A stretch of DNA of 64,000 bases, from positions 170,418-234,417 of the forward strand of contig JADJZF010000005.1 in NCBI GenBank assembly GCA_016719395.1, read 5' to 3'. The stretch is from Candidatus Amarobacter glycogenicus (GTDB lineage: Bacteria > Chloroflexota > Dehalococcoidia > Tepidiformales > Tepidiformaceae). Shown here in pieces: positions 8,288 through 18,150 of the stretch. Each line of letters starts with the position of its first letter. Position 1 is the stretch's first letter. Below the pieces are notes generated by a model. The model worked only from the letters and a program-made list of their open reading frames with translations. It did not search any database and was not told where the DNA came from. Position numbers and translations under genes: made by a program.

Positions 8288-8754
8288 TCAGCCCGCAGCA
8301 ATCGCCGCAGGTTCGCCATCTCGATTGCCGCCTGCGCTGCCTCTTCACCTTTGTGTCCGTCCTTGCCGCCTGCGCGGGACATCGCCTGCTCGACGTTGTC
8401 CACGGTCAGGACACCAAAGATCACCGGGACGCCGGTCTCCAGGGCTATCCTTCCGATGCCTTCAGTCGCGCCCCCGGCCACGTACTCGAAGTGCGCGGTG
8501 TCCCCGCGGATCACTGCCCCAATGCAGATGACCGCGTCGAACCGTCCGCTCCGTGCCGCCCAGTTCGCCGCCGTTGGGACCTCGAAGGCGCCCGGCACCC
8601 ATGCGACCGTCACGTCGTCCTTGGCGATTCCCCGGTGTTGCAGGGCCGATTCCGCCCCGTCGAGCAGCTTGCGCGTGACGAATTCGTTCCAGCGCGCGAC
8701 CACGATGCAGACGCGCAGGCCGGCGCCGTCCAGCGCCCCTTCGATGACCGGCAT
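8284..8754 (-). CDS. ribH: 6,7-dimethyl-8-ribityllumazine synthase
   Basis: Condenses 5-amino-6-ribitylaminouracil with 3,4-dihydroxy-2-butanone 4-phosphate, the penultimate riboflavin step. The 156-residue length is normal. Motifs are ARWNEFVTRKLLDGA, WVPGAFEVPTAA, the catalytic histidine region IRGDTAHFEYV, and FGVLTVDNVEQA. Its ATG overlaps the ribBA stop as TGATG, making it the third gene of a riboswitch-controlled operon. Confidence 0.97.
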   Translation of the reverse strand: MPVIEGALDGAGLRVCIVVARWNEFVTRKLLDGAESALQHRGIAKDDVTVAWVPGAFEVPTAANWAARSGRFDAVICIGAVIRGDTAHFEYVAGGATEGIGRIALETGVPVIFGVLTVDNVEQAMSRAGGKDGHKGEEAAQAAIEMANLRRLLRAD

Positions 8755-10001
8755 CAGGAGTTCCCCGCCGTGCTCACCGACTCGAGACCGTCGAGGAGGT
8801 GCCCCATCCGCTGCCGCTTGGTGTCGAGGTAGCGCACGTTGTGGGGGTTCGGTTCCGTCTGGATCGAGACCCGCTCAACAACCTCGAGGCCGTACGCTTC
8901 CAATCCCGCACGTTTCGCCGGGTTGTTCGTGATGAGCCTCATCTTGCGGACGCCGATGTCGCGCAGGATCTGCATGCCGATCCCGTAGTCGCGGCGGTCG
9001 GCCGGGAAGCCGAGCGCCAGGTTCGCGTCTACCGTATCCAGGCCCTCATCCTGCAGTTCATAAGTCCGTAACTTGTTGTGTAACCCGATCCCGCGCCCCT
9101 CCTGGCGCATGTAGAGAAACACGCCCCCCTCTTCGCCGATCATCTTCATCGCCCGGTCTTTTTGCTCGCCGCAGTCGCAGCGCATCGAGGCGAACACATC
9201 GCCCGTGACGCACTGGTCGTGGACGCGTACCAGGGTCGGTGTCTCGGCGTCGATCGGTCCCTTTACGAGCGCCACATGCTCGTCCGGGTAGTTCTCGGCC
9301 TTGTACGCGAGGATCATCATGTCGCCGAACGGCGTGGGCAGCCGCGTTTCCGCAACCCGCGTGACCAGGCGCTCGTTCTGCAGCCGGTACTTGATCATCT
9401 CGTTGACGGTCACGATGCGCAGGCCGTGCCGCCGAGCGAAACGCTTCAGGTCAGGCATTCGCGCCATCTCACCGTCCATCTTCATCACTTCACAGAGCAC
9501 CGCTCCGTGCGTCAGCCCCCCCATCCGGGCGAGGTCGAGGCTGGCTTCGGTCTGGCCGGCGCGCACAAGCACACCCCCGCGGCGGGCGCGTAGGGGGAAC
9601 ATGTGGCCCGGCCGCGCCAGGTCCTCCGGCCGCGTTGCCGGGTCGATGAGCACCTGGACCGTTCGCGCTCGATCCGCTGCGCTAATGCCTGTCGTCACTC
9701 CAGTGCGCGCCTCGACCGAAACGGTGAACGGTGTCCCGAAGCCTGACGTGTTCGAAGTCTGGTCAACCATCAGCGGCAGCTTCAGCTGTTCGCAACGATC
9801 TTCCGGTATCGAGCAGCAAATGAGGCCTCGGCCGTACTTCGCCATGAAGTTGATCGTCTCCGGAGTCACGAACTCGGCTGCCATGCAGAGGTCGCCCTCG
9901 TTCTCCCGGTCTTCGTCGTCGGTGATGATGACGAACCGGCCCCGGCGGTATTCCTCGATCGCTTCAGGTACGGTCGCCATCACGGGGTCCCGTTCAGTCA
10001 T
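8754..10001 (-). CDS. ribBA: Bifunctional 3,4-dihydroxy-2-butanone-4-phosphate synthase / GTP cyclohydrolase II
   Basis: Supplies both branches of riboflavin synthesis. The 415-residue protein has an N-terminal RibB domain (DDEDRENEGDLCMAAEF around residues 28-44, with metal-binding acids) and a C-terminal RibA domain with zinc cysteines in CVTGDVFASMRCDCGEQK and the substrate loop RQEGRGIGLHNKL. Both catalytic parts look intact. The start overlaps the ribE stop by 4 bp. Confidence 0.97.
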   Translation of the reverse strand: MTERDPVMATVPEAIEEYRRGRFVIITDDEDRENEGDLCMAAEFVTPETINFMAKYGRGLICCSIPEDRCEQLKLPLMVDQTSNTSGFGTPFTVSVEARTGVTTGISAADRARTVQVLIDPATRPEDLARPGHMFPLRARRGGVLVRAGQTEASLDLARMGGLTHGAVLCEVMKMDGEMARMPDLKRFARRHGLRIVTVNEMIKYRLQNERLVTRVAETRLPTPFGDMMILAYKAENYPDEHVALVKGPIDAETPTLVRVHDQCVTGDVFASMRCDCGEQKDRAMKMIGEEGGVFLYMRQEGRGIGLHNKLRTYELQDEGLDTVDANLALGFPADRRDYGIGMQILRDIGVRKMRLITNNPAKRAGLEAYGLEVVERVSIQTEPNPHNVRYLDTKRQRMGHLLDGLESVSTAGNS

Positions 10002-10591
10002 CTCCGTGCCTCCTGCGTCTCCACGACGAAGTTCTCGATGTACCGCGCGATGATGTCGGTCTCCAGGTTGATCCGGTCTCCGGACTTCCGGTTCACCAGG
10101 TTCGTGTGCTCCTGCGTGTATTGCACGAGAGAGACCGAAAAGCTCTCCGGGTCCTTCGCCACGATGGTGAGGCTGATGCCGTCGATGCAGACCGGGCCCT
10201 TGACCACCATGTACCGAAGAAGCTCCGGCGGCGTGAGGAAGCGAGCGATGATCGCCTCACCTTCGTTCGTCATTGAGTGCAGGACCCCGGTTCCTTCCAC
10301 GACGCCGCGGACGATGTGTCCGCTCAGGCGGTCCGTTGGCCGGCAGCTCCGCTCCAGGTTCACGAGGTCTCCAACCCTTAGCTCGCCCAGGTTTGATCGC
10401 CGGTAGGTCTCGGGCATCAGGTTCGCGAAGAAGAACTCTCTGTCCATCTCCGCGACCGTCAGGTCGACTCCGTTGATAGCGATCGAATCTCCGAGCTGGC
10501 TGTCGACCAGGACCTTGGGCGCGCGGATGCGAAGTGTCCCTTCGCCCGCCTCCACCACTGTGCCGACTTCTTCGATGATGCCTGTGAACAT
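9998..10591 (-). CDS. ribE: Riboflavin synthase, alpha subunit
   Basis: Dismutates two lumazine molecules to riboflavin. The product of 197 residues has two lumazine-binding repeats; it begins MFTGIIEEVG, and the repeats carry GDSIAINGVDLTV and GPVCIDGISLTIV. The frame is open further upstream to 10714, but MFTGIIEE is the invariant family start and AGGGGCAGGG lies before ATG 10591. First gene of the rib operon, 114 bp downstream of the FMN riboswitch. Confidence 0.96.
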   Translation of the reverse strand: MFTGIIEEVGTVVEAGEGTLRIRAPKVLVDSQLGDSIAINGVDLTVAEMDREFFFANLMPETYRRSNLGELRVGDLVNLERSCRPTDRLSGHIVRGVVEGTGVLHSMTNEGEAIIARFLTPPELLRYMVVKGPVCIDGISLTIVAKDPESFSVSLVQYTQEHTNLVNRKSGDRINLETDIIARYIENFVVETQEARR

Positions 10592-10704
10592 TCCCTGCCC
10601 CTGGCGGAATTCGAAGTTCGCAGGGACGGCGGGAGAGGCTCCGCGCAGGCTAGCGCAGAGCGGGCGTCCCGGTTGCGCGAAGGCAACGGGCACGCCGCAA
10701 GTGT

Positions 10705-10820
<116 letters not shown>

Positions 10821-10872
10821 AACATCTAACCGGTATGGTTCGCGTTGAGCGAAGGACTTGTCAAGCAGCCCG

Positions 10873-11508
10873 TCATTCCGGGCTGCGGTCGAGCAGTTTC
10901 ACCAGCACGTCGTATGTCGCGTACGCATCCGCCAGCGCCCCGTGCTCGCCCATGCGGCCGATCCCGAGCCGGTCCGCCACGTGTCCCAGGTTGAACCGGT
11001 CCACCTGGCCCCCGGTCTTCAGGAGAGTCCGGGCGACCGGCTGGACGTCCAGCGCCACCGTCGCGAACGGCCAGGGCTGCTGCATCCGCCGGTACGTCTC
11101 GACCAGGAATGCCATGTCTTGCCCAATCCCCCAGCCCGTGACGACCGCGTCCCGGCCTGCCGCGTTGAATTTGTCCAGCGCCTCTTCGAGGTCCAGGGCA
11201 GCCTTCCACCCTTTCGCCGAATACCCGACCACCTTCAGCGCAGCCGGCACGGCATTCCCGATGTGCTTCGGCTTCACCCGTGCGCCCCATGCCTCCTCTT
11301 CCGGGAGCGCTGGCGCCAACGCCGCCCGCACTCCGGCAAGGTCCAGCACTTCGTGCATCTGCGCGTTCGGGCCGCTCATCTCAAGGTCGACGACGAACAG
11401 CGCGCCGATCCCACGAAGATCCTCCGGGGTCCCCGGTTGAGGGGTGAGCCGCCCCTCCGGGTCCAGACGCCGAAGGCCGTGTTGCAGGAGGTTGAGGATG
11501 TCTTCCAT
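10873..11508 (-). CDS. DEDDh-type 3'-5' exonuclease (DnaQ/RNase T-like)
   Basis: A 211-residue nuclease of the DnaQ superfamily. FVVDLEMSG near residue 38 gives the first Asp/Glu pair and HGALADAYATYDV near residue 190 gives the DEDDh His and Asp. TVALDVQPVARTLL is a plausible middle acidic motif. Substrate (DNA or RNA) is unknown. It starts 4 bp after the MFS gene's stop, so they share a transcript. A hairpin (GCAGCCCG, 10865-10884) overlaps its stop codon and may end the transcript. Confidence 0.75.
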   Translation of the reverse strand: MEDILNLLQHGLRRLDPEGRLTPQPGTPEDLRGIGALFVVDLEMSGPNAQMHEVLDLAGVRAALAPALPEEEAWGARVKPKHIGNAVPAALKVVGYSAKGWKAALDLEEALDKFNAAGRDAVVTGWGIGQDMAFLVETYRRMQQPWPFATVALDVQPVARTLLKTGGQVDRFNLGHVADRLGIGRMGEHGALADAYATYDVLVKLLDRSPE

Positions 11509-11512
11509 GGAC

Positions 11513-12778
11513 TCAGATCCGCCGAAGCTCGCGTGAAGTCACCGTGATCACCAGTGTCGCTGCCGCCGCGACAACCATCCATCCGCCGACTACGTGAGGT
11601 GCACCCCAGACGTCGATCATCCGCCCCATGAGGAGTCCTGCGAACGGAGTCAGCCCCCAGGTCATCGTCTGCAGAGCCACGACTCTGCTGCGGTATTCCG
11701 GCGCGGCCTTCATCTGCATCAGCGAAGCGTTGAACGCCGAGTAGATACTGTGGAAGATCCCTGCCACAGCCAGCACCGCAACCGCTAACCAGAGGTCCCG
11801 CGTGAGGCTGAAAAGACCGACCGCCCCGCAATAGAAGAAGCAAGCCCACATCATTCCCGGGCCGATCCGCTCCCGATTCGAAGTCACGGCGACGATGCCG
11901 CCGCCCAGCAGCGAACCGAGCCCGACAGCGGCGGCGAGATACCCGTAGGCCTTCTCGTCGCTCTTTAACACATCAATTGCGAAGACCGGCAGGAACGTGA
12001 CGTACGGGTAGACGAGGACGCTCGGCAGGATAGCCATTGTCACGATGAGCGCCATCCGCCGGTCCCGAACGACGTAGGCAAGCCCGGATGCGACGCTCCC
12101 GAATACACCGATCTTCTCAGCAAGGACCGCGGGCATGCTCGGTCGCAACCTCGATGTGAGCGCGACCGCGAGGATCAGGCAGATCGCCTGTGCCGTGAAC
12201 GTTCCTTCCGTCCCAATCAGCCCGATCAGCGCACCGCCGATCGCTGGCCCGATCACCCGCATGGCGTTGCCGCCCAGCGCGTTCAGGGCCACGGCGTTGG
12301 TCATCTCGTCCGCGCCTGCCGTGTCGAATACCAGGAGGCTCCTGATCGGGCCGGCCAACGCTTCTACGATGCCCGCCGTCGCCGCGAAGAAGTACACCAT
12401 CCAGATTTCAATGCGCCCCGACCAAACCAGCAGCGCCAGCGCAGCCGCGATCGTCGCGCTGCCGGTGGTGTACACCATCAACTGGCGCCGGCGCTCGTAC
12501 CTGCCCGCGAGATACCCCCCGAACGGCGAAAGCAGCACCAGAAAGGCCCCCCGCAGAAGCGCCACCGCTGCCAGGTCGGTCGCCGAACCGCCGAGGTCGA
12601 CCTTTACCAGCCATCCCTGGCCGATCGTCTGCACCCAGGACCCAATCTGGAGGGCCATCGTGGAAACGAGGAGGAAGCGAAAGTCCCGGTGACGGAGCGA
12701 AGCCAGCGGTCGCCCGGGCGCGGTCAGGCCGTTGCCGCGCTTCCGGCGCGCCGTGTGTGGGGCTGCGGGAGAAGCCAA
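11513..12778 (-). CDS. MFS transporter (EntS/MFS_3-type exporter)
   Basis: A 421-residue inner-membrane permease with about 12 hydrophobic segments. The N-terminus LRHRDFRFLLVSTMALQIGSW and the loop GGYLAGRYERRRQL (the MFS loop 2-3 basic motif) resemble the MFS_3/EntS group of efflux proteins. Substrate unknown. The start is TTG at 12778, supported by GGAG 8 bases upstream. The downstream exonuclease is probably co-transcribed. Confidence 0.85.
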   Translation of the reverse strand: MASPAAPHTARRKRGNGLTAPGRPLASLRHRDFRFLLVSTMALQIGSWVQTIGQGWLVKVDLGGSATDLAAVALLRGAFLVLLSPFGGYLAGRYERRRQLMVYTTGSATIAAALALLVWSGRIEIWMVYFFAATAGIVEALAGPIRSLLVFDTAGADEMTNAVALNALGGNAMRVIGPAIGGALIGLIGTEGTFTAQAICLILAVALTSRLRPSMPAVLAEKIGVFGSVASGLAYVVRDRRMALIVTMAILPSVLVYPYVTFLPVFAIDVLKSDEKAYGYLAAAVGLGSLLGGGIVAVTSNRERIGPGMMWACFFYCGAVGLFSLTRDLWLAVAVLAVAGIFHSIYSAFNASLMQMKAAPEYRSRVVALQTMTWGLTPFAGLLMGRMIDVWGAPHVVGGWMVVAAAATLVITVTSRELRRI

Positions 12779-12950
12779 AAGTAATCTCCGGGTGCAGGGG
12801 CAAACCCGATAGTCCGAACGTACACAACCATTCCGGAACGGGCCACCCGCGCCCCGGTGCTCCCCGAGAGTCCTCGGACTTTCTCACGTACTCCTTCGGC
12901 GGCGGCGTTGCATCCGCTACGATCGGGACATCCCGCCAGCGGAGGCTGCA

Positions 12951-14396
12951 ATGTCCAACCCGGGCGCCGATTCCATCGCGTTCTTCCACAGCCGCTACAA
13001 CATCGATTCGGCAGCGATGTCGTCGCTACTCTCCATTGCCCTCAGCAGGGGTGGAGACTTCGCCGAGCTCTTCTTCGAACACCGGACGAACAGTGCCATC
13101 CAGTGGGAAGACCAGTGCGTGAAGTCCGCGTCTCGCAACGTCGCACAGGGTGTTGGCATCCGCGTCGTAAGAGGCGATGCCATCGGCTACGCCTACACGG
13201 AGTCGCTGGACATGGAAGCCATGCGCCGGGCCGCTGGGACAGCATCTCGCATCGGCGCCAGCGAAGAGCGGCCAGCGCCCGTCGACGCCACCCCGCACCT
13301 TTCCGGCGGCTCCTTCTACTCGGCCGGCGAACCGCTCACCGGCGAGCCTGCCGCCCGCAAGGTCGCCCTCCTCGAACGTGCCGACCGGGCCGCCCGCGCC
13401 TTCGATCCAAGCATCGCCCGGCTAGATGCGAGCATCGGAGATGAACTCAAGTATGTGATGGTGGCGAGGAGCGATGGAAAAGTGGTCGGCGATATCCAGC
13501 CCCTCATCCGCTTCAACGTCAGCGCCCTCTCTCAGCAGGGCGAGAGCCGGCAGATCGCCCGCACCGGTGGTGGTGGTCGCCTGGGGATCGAATACTTCGA
13601 CCGCGTCACGCCGGAGGAATTGGGCCGCGATGCCGCCCGCCAGGCCGTCCTCCAGCAAGGTGCTTCGGAGGCCCCCGCTGGGACCCTTCCCGTCGTCCTC
13701 GCTGCCGGCGACAGCGGTGTCCTCCTTCACGAGGCAGTCGGCCACGGGCTCGAGGCCGACTTCAATCGCAAGGGCACGAGCAACTACTCGGGACGTATCG
13801 GCCAGCCAGTGGCAAGCCCGCTTGTCACCGTCATCGACGACGGCACAATCCTCGATTCGCGTGGGTCCATCAACGTCGATGACGAAGGCAATCCCTCCAC
13901 GAGGAACACCCTCATCGAAAACGGCATGCTCCGCGGCTACCTTCACGACGAGGTGAGTGCACGCCACTTCGGCGTGGCTCCTTCCGGCTCCGGTCGTCGC
14001 CAGACCTTCAAGGACTACATCATGCCCCGCATGACGAACACATTCATGCTGCCGGGGGAAAGCACTCCCGCGGACATTATCCGCAGCGTCAACCATGGCA
14101 TCTACGCCGTCTCCTACTCCGGCGGCCAGGTGAACATCTCCAACGGCGACTTCGTTTTCTCTGTCACCGAGGCTTATCTCATCGAGAACGGCAGGGTGAC
14201 CTCCCCGCTGCGGAACGTCATGCTCATCGGAAACGGCCCCGATGTCCTCTCGAAGGTCACAGCCGTCGCGAACGACTATCAGCTCTCCGATGGCCGCTGG
14301 ACCTGCGGTAAGGACGGCCAGTCGGTTCCCGTCGGAGTTGGCATGCCGACCATCCTCGTTTCCGGCATCACCGTCGGCGGGACGAAAGTAGGCTGA
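12951..14396 (+). CDS. tldD: Metalloprotease TldD
   Basis: Catalytic subunit of the TldD/TldE heterodimeric zinc peptidase that degrades unfolded peptides and matures some modified peptides. The 481-residue length is normal. The metal-binding motif is HEAVGHGLEAD near residue 265, and the conserved GGQVNISNGDFVFSVTEAY and TCGKDGQSVPVGVGMPT follow. A well-placed GGAGG precedes ATG 12951. The next gene starts inside its stop codon (TGATG), as expected for the paired subunit. Confidence 0.95.
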   Translation: MSNPGADSIAFFHSRYNIDSAAMSSLLSIALSRGGDFAELFFEHRTNSAIQWEDQCVKSASRNVAQGVGIRVVRGDAIGYAYTESLDMEAMRRAAGTASRIGASEERPAPVDATPHLSGGSFYSAGEPLTGEPAARKVALLERADRAARAFDPSIARLDASIGDELKYVMVARSDGKVVGDIQPLIRFNVSALSQQGESRQIARTGGGGRLGIEYFDRVTPEELGRDAARQAVLQQGASEAPAGTLPVVLAAGDSGVLLHEAVGHGLEADFNRKGTSNYSGRIGQPVASPLVTVIDDGTILDSRGSINVDDEGNPSTRNTLIENGMLRGYLHDEVSARHFGVAPSGSGRRQTFKDYIMPRMTNTFMLPGESTPADIIRSVNHGIYAVSYSGGQVNISNGDFVFSVTEAYLIENGRVTSPLRNVMLIGNGPDVLSKVTAVANDYQLSDGRWTCGKDGQSVPVGVGMPTILVSGITVGGTKVG

Positions 14397-15761
14397 TGCA
14401 CATGGAAGGGCCAACCCCGCTCGAAATTGCCCGCAACGTCGTCTCCCTCGCCCGCCGCGCCGGGGCCGAGCAGTGCGACGCCATCGTCTCCATGTATACC
14501 GAGGCGAACGTGACCGTCCGCCTCGGTGAACTCGAGAAGCTCATCGAGGCCGGCTCCATGTCTCTCGGCCTTCGAGTGATAAACGGCGGCCGCACCGCCG
14601 TGTGTTCCACGTCCGACCTCTCACCGGCCGCTTTGGAGCGCTTTGCCGCCGAGGCCGTCGATCTTGCCTCTATCTCCGAGCCGGACGAGTTCGCGGGACT
14701 ACCCGAGCCGGAACTGCTCTCTCGCGCCACCACCGCGGCCGGGCTCAGCCTCTATGACGAACACATGGAGACCCTGAGCACGGACGAAAGGATACGCATG
14801 GCGAAGGCCTGCGAAGGCGCCGCGCTCGGCTTCGACGCGCGTAAATAACTCCGATGGCGCCAGCCTCTCCACCCGTATCGGCCAGCTCGCACTCGCCAAT
14901 TCCTATGGCTTCGAAGGCTCCTATCCGGCGACGAGCATCTCCCTCATGGTCGAGGCCATTGCCGACGATGCTGACGGCAAGAAGCGCAATGGTTACTGGT
15001 ACTCGGCCGAACGAAGTCTCCATCGACTCATGGATCCCGAAGAGATCGGCCGTGTCGCGGCCCGCAGAACCATCGATCAGTTGGGCGCACGCAAGATTGC
15101 GACTCGCCAGTCCCCGGTCGTCTTCGAACCGATGATGACAGTGGCCCTCATGGGCGACCTCGTGGGCTGTGCGACCGGTAGCGCCCTCTATCGCGGCGCG
15201 ACGTTCCTCGCGAGCCGGGCCGGCAAGGCCCTGGGTTCACCGCTCGTGAACATCTCCGATGACCCCTCCCGTCCGGGCGGGCTCGGGTCCCGTCCCTTCG
15301 ACGGTGAAGGCGTCGGTGCCCGCCGCAATGACATCTTCCGGCAGGGAGTGTTCTCCGGTTTCCTGTTCGATTGCTACACCGCCAGACGCACTGGCAATTC
15401 AACGACGGGGAGCGCCCAGCGGGGCATCGAATCGCTCCCGGCACCCGGTGCTTCGACCCTCATCTTCGAAGCCGGCAACTCGGAGCCGGGGTCGATCATC
15501 GCCGGTGTCACCGAGGGTCTGTATCTGACCACGCTCATGGGCAACGGATTCAATCCAACCACCGGTGACTACTCGCGCGGGGCGGCCGGATTCTGGATCC
15601 AGGACGGCAAACTCGCCTACCCCGTCAGCGAGGTGAACATCTCTGGGCACATGGATTCCATGCTCGCGGGAGTCGATGCCGTCGGGGATGACCTGGCTTC
15701 CTTTGGGTCGTCCTCCGCTCCGACGATCAGGATACGGGAAATGACGATCTCCGGGACGTAG
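14396..15761 (+). CDS. tldE: TldD/PmbA family protein TldE (frameshifted in this sequence)
   Basis: Non-catalytic partner of TldD. The first frame encodes EIARNVVSLARRAGAEQCDA through LGFDAR; after 14844 the family pattern NSDGASLSTRIGQLALANS continues one frame over and runs to GTSISLMVEA-, RRNDIFRQGVFSGFL- and SAPTIRIREMTISGT-like blocks. At the junction CGTAAATAAC, removing one A gives R-N-N and restores a 454-residue protein. It lacks the HExxxH motif, as TldE proteins do. An extra A is the likely explanation; a real pseudogene would leave TldD unpaired. Confidence 0.88.
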
Positions 15762-15787
15762 CCCCGGCTGGCCGCCCGCACGGAGAA

Positions 15788-15813
15788 GGCCCGCGGTCCG
15801 AAGACCGCGGGCC
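15788..15813. terminator. Bidirectional hairpin between tldE and CAP gene
   Basis: The 11-bp stem GGCCCGCGGTC pairs perfectly around a CGAA loop and is followed by CTTTCGTTCT. It separates two convergent genes. Confidence 0.75.
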
Positions 15814-15838
15814 CTTTCGTTCTGGCTTTGGTTCGCCC

Positions 15839-17016
15839 CTACCAGCCGATCGTGAGGTTGGATTTAGTCTTCGCGATGATCCAGTACGCGACCCCCTGTC
15901 GCATCTGGGGCAGGTTGTTCAGGTAGGAAGGAAGCCCCGGGAAGTAGCGCTTCCACACCCCCGCCGCCGGGTCCCATTCGTAGACCACTGCCACCGTGGT
16001 GTTGCCGGCGAACGCCTCTCCAGGAGCCATGTTCGCCGCTGGCCAGGCCACGAAGTTCGCTCCAGGCGAGAGCGCCAGGGTGGCACTCGGCGAAGCAGGT
16101 GTCGCTGTCGCCGCCGGAGTGCTGGATGCGGCCGGCGCCGGCGTGTTCGTCGCGGCCGGGCTGGGAGTGCTCGTCGCGGCCATCGTTGGAGTAGCCGTAC
16201 CCTGCCCGCCCTGGGCCGGCGTGCTGGTCGGCGCAAATGGGGTGGGCGTACTCGTTGGCGCGGCCTGGGAAGGTGTCGGAGTCGCCGTGCTCTGCCCACC
16301 CTGGGCAGGCGTGCTTGTCGGTGGCATCGACGTCGGTGTGCTTGTCGGAGGGACGGCTGTCGGCGTGTTCGTCGAGCCGGCCGGCGTGGGGGTACGGGTT
16401 GGCGTCGATGTCGCGGTGTTCGTTGGGGCGTTCGTTGGGGTGTTCGTGGGGCCCGCTCCGCCGCCGCCGGTGCCGTCATCCGTGGTGCCGAACGTTGTCG
16501 CCCAGTACCAGCCGTATTGCGAGCCGGACTTGTAGTAGCGCCCGATGCCGATCTGCTTGTAGTACGACCCGAGCATGTTCGCGTTGTGCCCCGGCGAATT
16601 CTGCCAGGCCGTGAATGCCGCCGATGCGCTGCTCCAGGCCCCCCGGCCGCCAGGTTCTCGCCCGCTCCCGTGGGATAACCACAGTCGATGCCGCGCTGGT
16701 AGGCGGAGCGCCCCAGCGAATCTGTATGAGAGAAGTAGTTGTTCGTGGCGAGGTCTTCCGTCATCCAAGCAGACCCGCGGTTCAGGTTGGTCGAAATCGT
16801 CAACGTCCCCAGTCCGTTCGCCTGGCGGTAGTTGTTGATGAGTGTCAGGAACGCGAGCTCCTCGCTGTCGTTCCCATCGTGGGTGACCGAGCAGTTCGTC
16901 AGCGCGGCCGCACCCTTGTCCGCCGCCACCATCATCGCGAACGCCGCGAACAGCGCCCCCGCAATCGCAAGGGCGAGTGGAATCGCCGCTCGTTGCTGTG
17001 TTTTTCGGACCTCCAT
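15839..17016 (-). CDS. Secreted CAP (SCP/PR1-like) domain protein with Pro-Thr linker and C-terminal WD-YFP module (frameshifted)
   Basis: A signal peptide or anchor (about residues 10-38) precedes a CAP domain: ELAFLTLINNYRQANGLGTL, NYFSHTDSLGRS and, one frame over, WQNSPGHNANML and YGWYWATTFG. The frame changes at a G6 run near 16640, where seven Gs would give GENLAAGGAWSS and a 392-residue protein. A long low-complexity linker rich in Thr-Pro-Thr leads to a C-terminal module (VAVVYEWDPAAGVWKRYFPG and QGVAYWIIAK). A similar module ends the secreted protein at 46948-47778. The role is probably extracellular; the substrate is unknown. Confidence 0.78.
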
Positions 17017-17167
17017 ACCAAGCCCCCAGACAGGCCCCTTCCCCTTGGAACCTGTATGAGGATTCGACGGTCGTCCGGGAACAGCCGGTTGACGCTCGGT
17101 GTCGTTGCCGGGGAGATGCAGGGATTGTGAAGCGAGTTGCTCAGGGTCGCGGAGGGGCTGCTGAGTG

Positions 17168-17545
17168 TTACGCCTGCCGCCGCGATCGGTAGTCCGCGAT
17201 CGCCGCTCGCAGTGCGTCGGCCGCGAGGACGCTGCAATGAACCTTGTCCTTCGGGAGCCCGCCGACGGCCTCGGCGATGGCCTCCCGCGTCAGTTCCTCC
17301 ACCCGCTCCAGGTCCCAGCCGGTGACCATTTCGCTCGCGACGGAGCTGGTGGCGATCGCCGGCGGGCACCCTCGCGTCTGCCAGCGTACCTCCGCAATCC
17401 GGCCGTCTGCCACGCGGATCATCACCCGCATCCGGTCGCCACAGACCGGGTTGGACTTCGTTGCCTCGCCGTCCGGGTCCGGCATCTCCCCCGCGTTCCG
17501 GGGGTGCTGGAAGTGTTCGACCACAAGGTCTGAATAAGCGGCCAC
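17168..17545 (-). CDS. Iron-sulfur cluster scaffold, IscU/SufU type
   Basis: A 125-residue cytoplasmic scaffold on which Fe-S clusters are assembled before transfer to apoproteins. The three cluster-ligand cysteines are present: NPVCGDRM, RGCPPAIA and KVHCSVLAADAL. The N-terminus YSDLVVEHFQHPRNAG is typical. No cysteine desulfurase lies adjacent. The GTG start at 17545 has TACCTT 6 bases upstream and no Shine-Dalgarno sequence. Confidence 0.92.
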   Translation of the reverse strand: MAAYSDLVVEHFQHPRNAGEMPDPDGEATKSNPVCGDRMRVMIRVADGRIAEVRWQTRGCPPAIATSSVASEMVTGWDLERVEELTREAIAEAVGGLPKDKVHCSVLAADALRAAIADYRSRRQA

Positions 17546-17551
17546 GAACAG

Positions 17552-17557
17552 AAGGTA
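17552..17557 (-). promoter_or_regulatory. Leaderless -10 element for IscU-type scaffold
   Basis: TACCTT on the minus strand lies exactly 6 bases before the GTG start at 17545. Confidence 0.45.
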
Positions 17558-17644
17558 TCAGGTTCGAATGGATTGATGATCTCGTCCGGCCCGGCTCGAA
17601 GCGATGAGCCGCCCCCACACAATCGGCCACGGGCGTCGGCGGCG

Positions 17645-18150
17645 CTACGCCAGCCCGAGGGCTTCGAAGATGCCAGCGAAGCTGTTTACTGCTCCCGGGT
17701 TGAAGTGCGAGAGGACGTAGGTCACTCGCCCGTCGCCTTCGATGGCGACGACCCCGCGACGGGACTTCTTTTCTCGCTCGTCCCACATTCCGAATGCCTT
17801 AACCGCCTCGCCGTGGAAGTCACTGACGAGCGGGAACGGGAACCGGTCGCGTTCCTGGAACTTCTCGTGCGACCCGAGTCCATTCGTATTGATGCCAACT
17901 ACCTGGATCCCGGCCGAGGCGAGCAAGGGCTCCTCCTGGGCGAAGGCGCGGAGTTCCCTGGTGCAGATAGGCATCCCGTCATCCTCGTAAAACACCAGGA
18001 GGACGGGGCCAACCCCAGCCACTCGGCCAGGTCGAGCTCGAACCGTGAGCCGTCGGTCGCGACGGCGGGCAAGACGAAGAGCGGGGCTGTTTCCCCGGCC
18101 CGGATAGGTTCCCGCCGCGCCGGCAGTGGCTTTCCGGGTGGCTCCCTCAC
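17645..18150 (-). CDS. Redoxin/peroxiredoxin family protein (frameshifted in this sequence)
   Basis: A thioredoxin-fold AhpC/TSA-like protein. The GTG start at 18150 encodes AGETAPLFVLPAVATDG and FELDLAEWLG; after 18015 the continuation GPVLLVFYEDDGMPICTREL and SDFHGEAVKAFGMWDE is one frame over. One additional G in a G4 run restores 168 residues. The usual threonine-rich peroxidatic site is replaced by a segment with the single Cys of PICTREL. Its start overlaps the MidA-like stop as GTGA. Confidence 0.78.
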